The notes beneath the pieces are model-generated. The model did not search any database. It saw only the letters and a list, made by a program, of their open reading frames with translations, and was not told the origin of the DNA. DNA of 64,000 nt, taken from contig NZ_JAJGWT010000004.1 of NCBI RefSeq assembly GCF_021390715.1, positions 221,502 to 285,501 of the forward strand, given 5' to 3'. Position 1 is the stretch's first letter; each line of letters begins with the position of its first letter. A program made the translations under genes and the position numbers. This DNA is from Tenacibaculum piscium. GTDB lineage: Bacteria; Bacteroidota; Bacteroidia; Flavobacteriales; Flavobacteriaceae. Shown here in pieces: positions 1 through 8,210 of the stretch.

Positions 1-360
1 AGAATTGCCAATACATTTACCAATATTTCTAAAACTAAAATTGTCGTAGAAAACAATACCAAAGGAGCTGGTCAATTTTATATTCATACTACTTCAAAAA
101 GACCTGATCTTATTGTTAATGAAGATTTACAGAAGGTAAGTATTTATAAATCTGATAATAATGCAATAACTATTACTGGTTTACAAACTGAAAACGCTAC
201 TTTAAAAGTATATTCGATGTTGGGTAAAACAGTTTTTGATAGCTCATTCAAATCAACAGGAGTTAGTGTAATTCAATTACCAAAAACTGCTAAAGGGGTT
301 TACATTGTGGAATTAATTTCAACCTTAGGTAAAATTAATAAAAAAATAATTTTAGAATAA
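1..360 (+). CDS. T9SS type A sorting domain protein, C-terminal part
   Basis: This is the 3' end of a gene that starts before the window; frame 1 is open from base 1 to the TAA at 358-360 (119 codons). The last ~75 residues have the pattern of a Por/T9SS type A sorting domain: a short beta-rich segment containing VYSMLGKTVF, then GVYIVEL, then a basic tail KINKKIILE. In this family the domain directs export across the outer membrane by the type IX secretion system and is cleaved on arrival. The functional part of the protein is outside the window, so its activity cannot be stated. A 61-aa gene follows after 14 bases and a strong terminator closes the pair, so they are probably co-transcribed. 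Confidence 0.85.
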   Translation, partial: RIANTFTNISKTKIVVENNTKGAGQFYIHTTSKRPDLIVNEDLQKVSIYKSDNNAITITGLQTENATLKVYSMLGKTVFDSSFKSTGVSVIQLPKTAKGVYIVELISTLGKINKKIILE

Positions 361-374
361 AAACGACAAACATC

Positions 375-560
375 ATGAAAAAACAAACTGAAAACAATAG
401 AAATAGTGAAGATATTTCAAGAAAAGAAGCGTTACAAAAAATAGGAAAATACGGGAAATATGCCAGTTTAACAGCATTAGGAACGTATATGATTTTGAAT
501 CCTCAAAAAGCACAGGCACAAAGCCCAAATGCTCCTGAAAACCCAGGTTTCGGTTTTTAA
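375..560 (+). CDS. Small exported-looking protein with degenerate Tat-like leader
   Basis: This 61-aa protein has no function I recognise. Residues 1-13 are polar. A stretch beginning SRKEALQKIGKYGK is followed by a weakly hydrophobic segment (about 29-42) and an AQA-QS site that looks like a signal peptidase I site near residue 49. This resembles a twin-arginine leader with RK in place of RR, so Tat export is only a suggestion. Cleavage would release a short peptide rich in Pro, Asn and Gly that ends PGFGF. The gene lies 14 bases after a T9SS cargo gene and just before a terminator. I recall similar small proteins with this leader pattern in flavobacteria, which favours a real gene. A membrane-anchored microprotein is the alternative. 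Confidence 0.7.
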   Translation: MKKQTENNRNSEDISRKEALQKIGKYGKYASLTALGTYMILNPQKAQAQSPNAPENPGFGF

Positions 561-600
561 GCTTTTACTTTACTGTTTTTTATAATTTTAATTAATGATA

Positions 601-628
601 AAACCCTCGAATTTTTCGAGGGTTTTTT
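601..628 (+). terminator. Rho-independent terminator after the T9SS/small-protein pair
   Basis: The arms AAACCCTCGAA and TTCGAGGGTTT pair perfectly around a 3-nt loop and run into a T tract. It lies 40 bases after the stop of the 61-aa gene. Confidence 0.85.
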
Positions 629-718
629 GTGTTCAACTCAATTTTTTTTATTCTTGATTAAATATTAATTATTTTTAAGTAGCTTGGCTTTTTAAAATTA
701 TTTAAATAATTCTATTAA

Positions 719-1399
719 ATGAAAAATATCGTAATCACAGGAACGAGCCGAGGAATTGGTTTTCAATTGGCTCAAAAATTTGCCAATCAAGGACATAATG
801 TATTAGCATTATCAAGAAATACAAAACCTTTAGAGGCGCTAAATCATCAAAAAATTACAACATTATCTGTTGATTTATCAAATAATGATGCTTTAAAAAA
901 AGTAACTGATTTTATCAAAAAAGAATGGAAAACTGTCGATATTTTAATCAATAATGCAGGAAAATTAATAAACAAACCTTTTAGCGAATTAACAACTACT
1001 GATTTTCAAGAAGTATATGCCGTTAATGTTTTTGCCGTTGCCGAATTAACCAAAAATATAATTCCATTTATGAAAAAAGGAAGCCATGTTGTTACTATAA
1101 GTTCGATAGGAGGCGTTCAAGGAAGTTTGAAATTTGCAGGATTAGCCGCTTATAGCTCGGCAAAAGGAGCGGTAATTACCTTATCAGAATTATTAGCTGA
1201 AGAATACAAAGAACAACAAATTGCCTTTAATGTTTTGGCATTAGGAGCGGTACAAACCGAAATGCTTGAGGAAGCATTCCCTGGATATTTAGCCCCTGTA
1301 TCAGCAAAAGAAATGGCTGATTATATTTTTGATTTTTCACTAACAGGAAACAAATTTTACAACGGAAAAGTTTTGCAAGTTTCGAGCTCTAATCCTTAA
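719..1399 (+). CDS. Short-chain dehydrogenase/reductase (SDR family)
   Basis: This 226-aa protein is a classical single-domain SDR, a cytosolic NAD(P)(H)-dependent oxidoreductase. The cofactor loop TGTSRGIG is at residues 7-14, NNAG at 78-81, and the catalytic Tyr and Lys are in YSSAK (Y145, K149), with the catalytic Ser in ISSIGG near 129. The length is slightly below the usual ~250 residues because the C-terminal substrate loop is short. The substrate cannot be read from the sequence. It stands between a terminator and the SprT-like gene, which starts 66 bases downstream. The ATG start places the glycine-rich loop at the normal distance from the N terminus. Confidence 0.9.
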   Translation: MKNIVITGTSRGIGFQLAQKFANQGHNVLALSRNTKPLEALNHQKITTLSVDLSNNDALKKVTDFIKKEWKTVDILINNAGKLINKPFSELTTTDFQEVYAVNVFAVAELTKNIIPFMKKGSHVVTISSIGGVQGSLKFAGLAAYSSAKGAVITLSELLAEEYKEQQIAFNVLALGAVQTEMLEEAFPGYLAPVSAKEMADYIFDFSLTGNKFYNGKVLQVSSSNP

Positions 1400-1465
1400 A
1401 ATTTCTTTAAAATCATTATTCTTTAAAAATTATTATTTAACTTAAAATTCATAAAACGAATTATT

Positions 1466-2053
1466 TTGCGAGAAATACTACTCAAATATATTCCCGAAAA
1501 TGCTATTTTGTTAGTTGAATATTTAATTAAAGAATATCAGATTAATCTTAAAATTGTAGATAAACGACAAAGTAAACACGGCGATTTTAGAACGTTTCCC
1601 AACGGAAAAACACAAATAACAATTAATAATAATTTAAACAAACAGCAGTTTTTATTAACATTAATTCATGAAATTGCACATCATATTACGCATCAAAAAT
1701 TTGGAAAAGTACAACCACATGGCAACGAATGGAAAACCGTTTTTCAACATTTGATGCTCCCTTTTTTACGTCCTGATATTTATCCAACGAAAATACTCCC
1801 CTACTTGGCTCATTATTTAAAAAATCCAAAGGCAAGTACCGATTCTGATGTTCATTTATCATTAGCCTTAAAAGGTGGCATCGCTAGTGTTGGAAAAGTC
1901 TTTGTTTTCGAAATTTTAAATGGTGAATTATTTCAATTTAAAGGGAATTTATACCGAAAAGGAAACAAACGAAGAACACGTTTTGAGTGCTTAAATTTAG
2001 TTAATAAACGTGTGTATCTTTTTAATCAAAATGCAGAAGTAATGCAGAAATAA
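1466..2053 (+). CDS. SprT-like zinc metalloprotein, TTG start
   Basis: This 195-aa protein has a SprT-like fold: HEIAHH at residues 68-73 supplies two zinc ligands and the catalytic Glu, and the His of QPHGNEW (about 85) is the likely third ligand. SprT/Spartan relatives act as metalloproteases, but the role of this short bacterial form is not established. The C-terminal half (from about 120) is a beta-rich domain seen in flavobacterial homologues. The start is taken as TTG at 1466 because no in-frame ATG lies near the conserved N terminus (REILLKYIPENA). It is followed 42 bases later by the guanylyltransferase gene. Confidence 0.82.
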   Translation: MREILLKYIPENAILLVEYLIKEYQINLKIVDKRQSKHGDFRTFPNGKTQITINNNLNKQQFLLTLIHEIAHHITHQKFGKVQPHGNEWKTVFQHLMLPFLRPDIYPTKILPYLAHYLKNPKASTDSDVHLSLALKGGIASVGKVFVFEILNGELFQFKGNLYRKGNKRRTRFECLNLVNKRVYLFNQNAEVMQK

Positions 2054-2095
2054 TAGAAAATATTAGCGAAAAATAAAGTCCTAAAACTAAAAATA

Positions 2096-3199
2096 ATGAA
2101 CACAAATTATTACGCAGTAATTATGGCAGGAGGCGTAGGCACTCGTTTTTGGCCTGTAAGCACGCAAGAATATCCCAAACAATTTCATGATATGTTAGGC
2201 ACGGGAGAATCTTTAATTCAACGTACTTTTCATCGAATTAATCAATTAATTCCTTCTGAAAATATTTTTATCTCAACCAACGAACGCTACGAAAATTTAG
2301 TTTTAAAACAACTTCCTGAAATAAGCAAAAAACAATTATTATTAGAACCTGTAATGCGAAATACAGCACCGTGTATTTTGTATGCTTCCCTAAAAATAAA
2401 AGCGATAAATCCTGATGCCGTGCTATTAATTGCGCCGTCTGACCATTGGATTGAAAATGAAACTGAATTTTTAAAAAACCTTAACACTGCCTTTAAAATA
2501 GCTGAAAATAATGCTGTTTTAATGACCCTTGGTATTCAACCCGATACGCCAAATACTGGCTACGGATACATCAAATTTAAAGAAAATAAAACTAATTTTT
2601 CTGATGTTTCTAATACTTCTGATAGTTCAGCCGTTAAAAAAGTAATAAAATTCACCGAAAAACCAGCTTTAGAAACAGCAAAAGAATTTTTAAAAAGTGG
2701 TGATTATTTATGGAATGCAGGGATTTTTGTAACCTCTGCTAAAAGTATTCTAAATGCTTTTCGAAAATATGCTCCTGAAATGCTTCTAATTTTAACGCCC
2801 AAAAACGAAAATATCATTTATAATACGGAGAAAGAATCTGAGTTTATAGAAAATAATTATCCAAAATGTGAAAATATATCCATCGATTATGCGATTATGG
2901 AACGTGCTGAAAATATGTATATTTTACCCATAAACGTTGGTTGGAATGACCTAGGAACTTGGGGTTCGTTGTATCAAAAATTAACAAAAGATACGCAACA
3001 AAATGCGGTAGTCGGTGCAAAAGCAATTTTTAAAGATGCTAACGGAAATATGATTCGAACAGAAAATGGCAAAAAAATAATCATTCAAGGATTACACAAT
3101 TTTATTATCGTCGAAAAAGAAGATGTTATTTTAATCTGTCCTCGAAAAGATGAACAAGATATTAAACAAATTAGTGCCACTGCCAAAGAATATTTTTAA
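2096..3199 (+). CDS. manC: Mannose-1-phosphate guanylyltransferase
   Basis: This 367-aa enzyme makes GDP-mannose from GTP and mannose-1-phosphate in the cytosol, feeding synthesis of surface polysaccharide and glycoprotein glycans. The nucleotidyltransferase signature AGGVGTRFWPVS is at residues 11-22. The metal-site region is LLIAPSDHW. The sugar-binding loop is FTEKP, followed by LWNAGIFV, with VGWNDLGTWGSLY towards the C terminus. The length is that of the standalone enzyme without the cupin isomerase domain of bifunctional ManC/AlgA. It sits alone between a SprT-like gene and a repeat plus terminator, so context adds little. Confidence 0.92.
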   Translation: MNTNYYAVIMAGGVGTRFWPVSTQEYPKQFHDMLGTGESLIQRTFHRINQLIPSENIFISTNERYENLVLKQLPEISKKQLLLEPVMRNTAPCILYASLKIKAINPDAVLLIAPSDHWIENETEFLKNLNTAFKIAENNAVLMTLGIQPDTPNTGYGYIKFKENKTNFSDVSNTSDSSAVKKVIKFTEKPALETAKEFLKSGDYLWNAGIFVTSAKSILNAFRKYAPEMLLILTPKNENIIYNTEKESEFIENNYPKCENISIDYAIMERAENMYILPINVGWNDLGTWGSLYQKLTKDTQQNAVVGAKAIFKDANGNMIRTENGKKIIIQGLHNFIIVEKEDVILICPRKDEQDIKQISATAKEYF

Positions 3200-3318
3200 A
3201 AAATTAAATAGACTGTCAGTTCGAGTGATTTTTAGTTCCTTTTAACAAAGGGTTTTAACCCATTGCCGTCATTTTTTTCCACTATATTTTTTTCAGATGA
3301 AATTTAAACAGGCTCTAA
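3200..3318. repeat. Dispersed 3'-flanking repeat element, copy 1
   Basis: The element begins right after the stop codon of the guanylyltransferase gene with ATTAAATAGACTGTCAGTTC. It ends near CAGATGAAATTTAAACAGGC. Parts recur at 21538-21600, 22794-22891 (head shared; the tail appears in inverse complement) and 29751-29915 (tail shared). All copies sit in the spacer behind a gene. No protein is encoded. Confidence 0.6.
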
Positions 3319-3322
3319 AAAC

Positions 3323-3362
3323 ATAAAAAAAACGAAGCACTAAACACTTCGTTTTTTTTATG
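3323..3362. terminator. Terminator hairpin
   Basis: The stem pairs an A-rich arm ending AACGAAG with an arm beginning CTTCGTT, around an 8-nt loop, and has an A tract on one side and a T tract on the other. It ends transcription from the guanylyltransferase gene. The remaining spacer up to 3560 shows nothing further that I can identify. Confidence 0.8.
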
Positions 3363-3560
3363 TAACAAAAGTAGCTGTATACTTTTTTTAGCTTCTTTAA
3401 TTTTAACAAGTCTTTAAAAGTGTTTTTTAATCTTTTAGAAAATTATTAAAAACTGTTTTCAAAAACTTTTAAGGATAGCATAAAAAACCACTTCTTATTT
3501 ATTTTTTTATCACTGATACATATCAGAAAATTAAAAACTATTAAAAATCTAAAAAATAAA

Positions 3561-5018
3561 ATGGCAAAAATAGTTATTTTGGGTGCTGGAATTTCAGGGC
3601 ACGTAGCAGCAACGCATTTGCGTAGAAAATTATCAAAAGAACATGAAATCGTCGTTGTTTCCCCCAACAGCAATTATCAATGGGTTCCCTCCAATATTTG
3701 GGTCGGCATTGGACGTATGAAACCTGAAGATATACTCTTTCCATTAGCACCACTCTATCAAAAAAAAGGAATCGGATATAAACAAGCAAAAGTGGTTACA
3801 TTTCATCCTGAAGGCGATGAAAGTGAAAAAAAACCATACGTAATCGCACAATATGTAAGCAACGATAAAAAAGGAATACAAGAAAAAATAAACTACGATT
3901 ACTTAATTAATGCCACAGGACCTCGTTTAAATTTTGAAGCAACCGAAGGATTATTACCTGGAAAAAATAACGCATTTTCAGTATGTACTTACGACCACGC
4001 AAGCCACGCTTGGACAGCGTTAGAAAAGCTGATTCAGGAAATGAAACAAGGTAAAAAAGCGAAAATTCTAATTGGTACAGGACACGCTAAATCGACCTGT
4101 CAAGGGGCGGCTTTTGAATATATTTTGAATGTAGAAAAAGAATTATGTAATCATGGCGTAAGAGATAATGCCGAAATAACATGGATTTCTAACGAATTTC
4201 TTTTGGGAGATTTTGGAATGGATGGCATCCTTTTGAGTTACGGTGGCATCAATATGAAGTCTAACGAAATGATTGAAATGATTTTTGAAGACCGAAATAT
4301 TAAATGGATTACTGGCGCTGGTGTTCATAAAATTGAAAATGGTATTGCTCATTATGAGAATTTAGACGGCGAATTTAAAAGCGAAACCTATGATTTTGCC
4401 ATGTTAATTCCAGCATTTTCAGGACACGGATTTAAAGCTTTTGATAAAAATAAAGAAGAAATAACCGAAAAACTTTTCAAAGGTTTTATGATTGTTGATG
4501 CCGATTATACGCCAAAACCATACGAAAAATGGAGCGTAAAAGATTGGCCAGAAACCTATCAAAATCCGACATATAAAAATATTTTTGCCCCTGGTATTGC
4601 CTTTGCACCGCCACATACGATTTCAAAACCACGAAATAGTAAAAATGGAACACCTATATTTCCAGCACCACCACGAACAGGAATGCCCTCTGGAATAACC
4701 GCAAAATTAGTGGCTGATAACATTATCGGACATCTAACAAAAGGTACTGATTTAACACTTCATAAAGGTTCTATGGGAAATATGGGTGCAGCTTGTATTG
4801 CCTCTGCAGGTTACGGTTTTACACAAGGAAGTGGTGTTAGTATTACCACATTTCCTATTGTTCCTGATTTTGAAAAATATCCAAACACACACGGACGAGC
4901 ATTAAAAAGTACTTTTGGAGAAATAGGTTTGGCAGGACATTGGCTTAAATTAGCACTTCATTATGCGTTTATTTATAAAGCTAAAATGAAACCTTTTTGG
5001 TGGTTAATTCCTGAATAA
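3561..5018 (+). CDS. Sulfide:quinone oxidoreductase-like FAD flavoprotein
   Basis: This 485-aa protein belongs to the NAD(P)/FAD-dependent oxidoreductases and looks most like the SQR branch. The N-terminal dinucleotide loop is GAGISGHVA (residues 8-16), and NATGPRLNF marks the second FAD contact. Cys residues occur at SVCTYDHA, STCQGAAFEY and AACIASAGYG. In SQRs paired cysteines carry the polysulfide during sulfide oxidation, so these are candidate redox residues. The C-terminal ~35 residues are amphipathic and end MKPFWWLIPE, consistent with membrane-surface attachment. The likely role is oxidation of sulfide with electrons passed to menaquinone. A different quinone-linked substrate is possible, because class assignment needs an alignment. 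A 42-aa gene follows. Confidence 0.75.
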   Translation: MAKIVILGAGISGHVAATHLRRKLSKEHEIVVVSPNSNYQWVPSNIWVGIGRMKPEDILFPLAPLYQKKGIGYKQAKVVTFHPEGDESEKKPYVIAQYVSNDKKGIQEKINYDYLINATGPRLNFEATEGLLPGKNNAFSVCTYDHASHAWTALEKLIQEMKQGKKAKILIGTGHAKSTCQGAAFEYILNVEKELCNHGVRDNAEITWISNEFLLGDFGMDGILLSYGGINMKSNEMIEMIFEDRNIKWITGAGVHKIENGIAHYENLDGEFKSETYDFAMLIPAFSGHGFKAFDKNKEEITEKLFKGFMIVDADYTPKPYEKWSVKDWPETYQNPTYKNIFAPGIAFAPPHTISKPRNSKNGTPIFPAPPRTGMPSGITAKLVADNIIGHLTKGTDLTLHKGSMGNMGAACIASAGYGFTQGSGVSITTFPIVPDFEKYPNTHGRALKSTFGEIGLAGHWLKLALHYAFIYKAKMKPFWWLIPE

Positions 5019-5094
5019 AATAAAAATCTTCAATTAAATTTCACTTTAATTCACTTTAAAATTTAAATTTTAAATTTTATGCTAATAAAAAACA

Positions 5095-5223
5095 ATGATG
5101 GAAAGAATATCAAAAAAAGAAAAAAGACGTATGCAGAATCCTTTTATTCAATTTTTTAAATTTATTTATTTAAGTTTAAAAATAATGAAAGTAGTTGCGG
5201 GTGGTCATGGAGGTACTCGTTAA
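5095..5223 (+). CDS. 42-aa microprotein ending GGHGGTR
   Basis: This short open frame reads MMERISKKEKRRMQ, then an aromatic and aliphatic segment (about residues 16-32), then VVAGGHGGTR before the TAA. It is followed 33 bases later by a good terminator and lies 76 bases after the SQR-like gene, so the stretch is probably transcribed. The pattern of a basic N terminus, a short hydrophobic helix and a Gly/His-rich tail does not look random, and I believe similar short proteins ending in HGGTR occur in flavobacteria. I cannot assign a function. Membrane association and metal binding by the His/Gly tail are guesses. The alternative start at the second ATG removes one residue. Confidence 0.55.
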   Translation: MMERISKKEKRRMQNPFIQFFKFIYLSLKIMKVVAGGHGGTR

Positions 5224-5256
5224 TTTTTCGATAATTTTGCAACTATAAATTCTTAG

Positions 5257-5294
5257 AACTAAAAAACGAAGCTTTTACACTTCGTTTTTTAGTT
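5257..5294. terminator. Bidirectional terminator
   Basis: AACTAAAAAACGAAG pairs with CTTCGTTTTTTAGTT around an 8-nt loop. The A tract and T tract on opposite sides let it serve both the plus-strand microprotein unit and the minus-strand thioredoxin gene that ends at 5344. Confidence 0.85.
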
Positions 5295-5343
5295 ATTTTC
5301 AGTTATTTTAATAAATTATGTAATTAAAATAGGTTGATGATTT

Positions 5344-5829
5344 TTAATTATTTGTTATAATCGATTGTAAAAAAGGATAATAATACGCTGCCATATATGC
5401 TCCTTTTTTCTTTCCTAAAACGTTTCCTTTTGCATTAACAACGACCACTGTTGGAAATGCGTTTATTCCATAACGATACTGTAATTCGTTATTTTCTTTT
5501 TTAGCTTCAGAAGAAACTAAATCTCTATTTCTAGGGAAATCTGCCTTATATAGAATCAATTTTTCATCAGAAAAGCCTTTAAATTTATCGGTATTAAACA
5601 ATTCTCTATCTATTGTTTGACATGGTGGACACCAATCTGAACCTGTAAAAAACACCAAAACGGGTTTATTTTCTTTCTTTGCTTTTTTGATAGCGTTATC
5701 AAAAGATTGTTCCCACTTTACTTCTTGGTTTGCTTCTTGATTTATTTCTTGATGAGCAACAACACTTTGTTGTGCAGAAACGGTATGTACCGCTAAAAGA
5801 AATACTAAAATTATAACTATTTTTTTCAT
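5344..5829 (-). CDS. Exported thioredoxin-family protein
   Basis: This 161-aa protein has a clear Sec signal peptide (MKKIVIILVF..., cleavage near AQQ at 19-21) and one thioredoxin fold with the redox motif WCPPC (Cys67 and Cys70). The cis-Pro region is INAFPTVVVV. It is expected to act as a periplasmic disulfide reductase or oxidoreductase. The mature N terminus carries a small repeat (HQEINQEANQEVK) made of tandem QE-N units. It is a single gene between a bidirectional terminator and lpxK, whose stop is 56 bases upstream. The substrate is unknown. The family match is to DUF255/thioredoxin_7-like proteins rather than cytosolic TrxA. Confidence 0.88.
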   Translation of the reverse strand: MKKIVIILVFLLAVHTVSAQQSVVAHQEINQEANQEVKWEQSFDNAIKKAKKENKPVLVFFTGSDWCPPCQTIDRELFNTDKFKGFSDEKLILYKADFPRNRDLVSSEAKKENNELQYRYGINAFPTVVVVNAKGNVLGKKKGAYMAAYYYPFLQSIITNN

Positions 5830-5884
5830 GCTGTTGTTATTTATTGTTTCAAAAATATCAAAAATAATACCAAAAATAATGAAA

Positions 5885-6955
5885 TTATACTTTTATTTTG
5901 CTGATTTCCTGTTGTATTAGGTTACTAAATCTTTTTTCATCCTTTAGGAAAATACTTTTTATCGAAATATAACACAGTTTTTCTAGTCGATTCTCTAAAC
6001 GCATAAAATCTTTTTCTGTGGTTAGAATTATGGTATTTTTTGATGTATTTTTTGCTTCTAATTCTTTAAATTCACTGGTTATTTTCTGAATATCGTTATT
6101 TGTAAAATCGTAATGGTCAGGATATTTTAAGTGTTTAAATTGTATGTTTTCTTTTGATAAAAATGTCAATAATGAATTTGGATTTGCAATTCCTGTAACT
6201 AATAAAACGTTTTTATTTTTTAACGCTGAAATTGTTAAATTCGTATTGTTTTCTTCTATATTTTCTTTTGTATTTTTTAAATTTTCATCATAAGAAATTG
6301 CTGTAAAGAATACTTGCTGATATGTTTTCGGTTTTATTTTTCGAATAATTTCCTGTTGTTTTTCTTCGGATAGATTTTCGGGACATTTGGTAACAATAAT
6401 GATGTTTGCTCGTTTGTAACCGCTACGAAATTCCCGTAAATTTCCTGTTGGCAACATGTAATCATTTATATATAAATCGTCAAATTTTGTGAGTAAAATA
6501 TAGGTACTAGCTTTTACTTTTCGATGTTGAAACGCATCATCTAATAAGATAATTTCGGGCGGATTTTGTTTTTTTAATAATTGTGTAATTCCGTTTGTTC
6601 TATCGGCATCGACCGAAATAATTGCCTGATTTTTGAATTTTTTATAAAATTGCAAGGGTTCATCGCCAACATCACAAGCTGTATGTTTTTGATTCACAAT
6701 TTGAAAACCAGTGGTTTTACGTTTATATCCTCGGCTTAAAACGGCAATTTTATGGGTATTTTTCAACAATCGAATTAGAAATTCAATTTGTGGTGTTTTT
6801 CCTGTTCCTCCGACACTTAAATTTCCCACGGCAATAACTGGCACATCGAAATATGTCGATTTTAAAAGTCCGATATCAAAAAACCAATTACGAATTGCGG
6901 TAATAATTCCGTATAAAATAGCGAACGGAAACAATAAAAAACGAAGTATTTTCAT
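5885..6955 (-). CDS. lpxK: Tetraacyldisaccharide 4'-kinase
   Basis: LpxK phosphorylates the 4' position of the lipid A disaccharide at the inner face of the cytoplasmic membrane. The N-terminal MKILRFLLFPFAILYG segment is the membrane anchor. The Walker A motif VGGTGKTP is near residue 50, and ILLDDAFQHRK carries the DDxxQH motif typical of LpxK. The frame is open 14 codons further upstream, but the start at 6955 is chosen because it gives the normal LpxK N terminus, leaving a 356-aa protein. It lies divergent to the Nif3-like gene, with a 33-nt palindrome in the spacer. Confidence 0.92.
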   Translation of the reverse strand: MKILRFLLFPFAILYGIITAIRNWFFDIGLLKSTYFDVPVIAVGNLSVGGTGKTPQIEFLIRLLKNTHKIAVLSRGYKRKTTGFQIVNQKHTACDVGDEPLQFYKKFKNQAIISVDADRTNGITQLLKKQNPPEIILLDDAFQHRKVKASTYILLTKFDDLYINDYMLPTGNLREFRSGYKRANIIIVTKCPENLSEEKQQEIIRKIKPKTYQQVFFTAISYDENLKNTKENIEENNTNLTISALKNKNVLLVTGIANPNSLLTFLSKENIQFKHLKYPDHYDFTNNDIQKITSEFKELEAKNTSKNTIILTTEKDFMRLENRLEKLCYISIKSIFLKDEKRFSNLIQQEISKIKV

Positions 6956-7034
6956 AGCCTCAAAAGTAAAAATTATTTTTTTAACAAAAATCATCAAAAA
7001 AACTAAAAAACTACAGAAAATCAGAAAGACTCTA

Positions 7035-7067
7035 AGACCTCACAGGTTTTAAAAACCTGTGAGGTCT
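7035..7067. repeat. Perfect 33-nt palindrome
   Basis: Two 16-nt arms, AGACCTCACAGGTTTT and its exact reverse complement, flank a single central base. The palindrome lies in the divergent spacer between lpxK and the Nif3-like gene, just upstream of the latter's promoter box. It lacks a T tract in the context of a terminator, because no gene ends here. I recall this sequence as a repeated hairpin in flavobacterial genomes, but there is no second copy in this window. Confidence 0.8.
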
Positions 7068-7084
7068 AAAAACAATAAAAATAG

Positions 7085-7092
7085 TAACTTTG
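7085..7092 (+). promoter_or_regulatory. Promoter -7 box TAACTTTG
   Basis: This matches the Bacteroidetes -7 consensus TAnnTTTG, 20 bases before the ATG of the Nif3-like gene. I see no clear -33 TTG at the usual spacing. Confidence 0.55.
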
Positions 7093-7111
7093 ATTCCATA
7101 TATTTTATCTT

Positions 7112-8206
7112 ATGAAAATAAAAGATGTTACCAATTATATTGAAGAATTAGCACCGTTATCGTATGCTGAAAATTTCGATAATGTTGGTTTATTGTTAGG
7201 CGATTACACGACAGAAATAACGGGCGTTTTAGTAACTTTAGATACTTTGGAACAAACAATTGAGGAAGCAATTGTTAAAAACTGCAATTTAATTGTCAGT
7301 TTTCATCCGATTATTTTTAGCGGATTGAAAAAAATAAACGGCAATACTTATGTGGAGCGTGTGGTGTTAAAAGCGATTCAAAACAATATTGCCATTTATG
7401 CAACACATACGGCTTTAGATAATGTAAACAATGGTGTTTCTGCAAAAATGTGTGAGGTTTTAGGTTTGCAAAATTGTAAAACATTAATTCCTAAAAAAGG
7501 AATTATTAAAAAATTAACAACGTATGTTCCGCTTGAAAATGCCGAAAATTTACGCACAAAACTCTTTGAATCTGGTGCAGGAACTATCGGAAATTACCAG
7601 AATTGTTCCTTTAATTCTAGCGGAACAACAACGTATCGAGGAAATGAAAATTCAAATCCGAGAGTAGGAAAAAAAGGTGAATTTATATCTAAAGAAGAAA
7701 CTGCTATTTCAGTGAGTTTTACCCATAATTTAGAAGGAAAAATACTAAAAACATTGTTTGAAAATCATCCGTATGAAGAAGTTGCTTACGAAATAATTAC
7801 GCTCGATAACGCACATCAAAATATAGGAATGGGAATGCTTGGCGAACTTGAAAACCCGATGAATGAAACTGATTTTTTAGCCTTTGTAAAGAAAACTTTT
7901 AAAACCGATTGTGTTCGACATTCTGAATTATTAGCAAAACCGATTCAAAAAGTAGCCGTTTTAGGAGGTTCTGGAAGTTTTGCGATTAAAAATGCAATAC
8001 AACAAAATGCTGATGTTTATATCAGTGCTGATTTTAAATATCATGAGTTTTTTCAAGCAGAAGGAAAAATCGTACTTGCTGATGTCGGACATTATGAAAG
8101 CGAACAGTTTACAAAAAACCTTTTGATTGATTATCTTCGTAAAAAATTTAGTACTTTTGCAATTACTTTGAGCGAAAGAAGTACAAATCCAATACACTAT
8201 ATATAA
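7112..8206 (+). CDS. Nif3-like dinuclear metal-center protein
   Basis: This 364-aa protein belongs to the Nif3/YbgI/YqfO family, which forms hexameric rings with a two-metal site. Visible ligands are His in SFHPI, His in YATHTALDN, and His and Glu in the C-terminal GHYESEQF. The length is that of the long form, in which a PII-like domain (about residues 130-230) is inserted between the two halves of the core. The biochemical role of the family is unsettled; a GTP cyclohydrolase-like or metal-handling activity has been proposed. Its stop is 4 bases before the next gene, so the two form an operon, an arrangement I recall from other flavobacteria. Confidence 0.9.
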   Translation: MKIKDVTNYIEELAPLSYAENFDNVGLLLGDYTTEITGVLVTLDTLEQTIEEAIVKNCNLIVSFHPIIFSGLKKINGNTYVERVVLKAIQNNIAIYATHTALDNVNNGVSAKMCEVLGLQNCKTLIPKKGIIKKLTTYVPLENAENLRTKLFESGAGTIGNYQNCSFNSSGTTTYRGNENSNPRVGKKGEFISKEETAISVSFTHNLEGKILKTLFENHPYEEVAYEIITLDNAHQNIGMGMLGELENPMNETDFLAFVKKTFKTDCVRHSELLAKPIQKVAVLGGSGSFAIKNAIQQNADVYISADFKYHEFFQAEGKIVLADVGHYESEQFTKNLLIDYLRKKFSTFAITLSERSTNPIHYI

Positions 8207-8210
8207 ACAG

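Noticed and set aside
3446..3789. Minus-strand open frames across the start of the SQR-like gene
   Set aside because: They overlap a well-supported gene in antisense and have no recognisable domain or leader.
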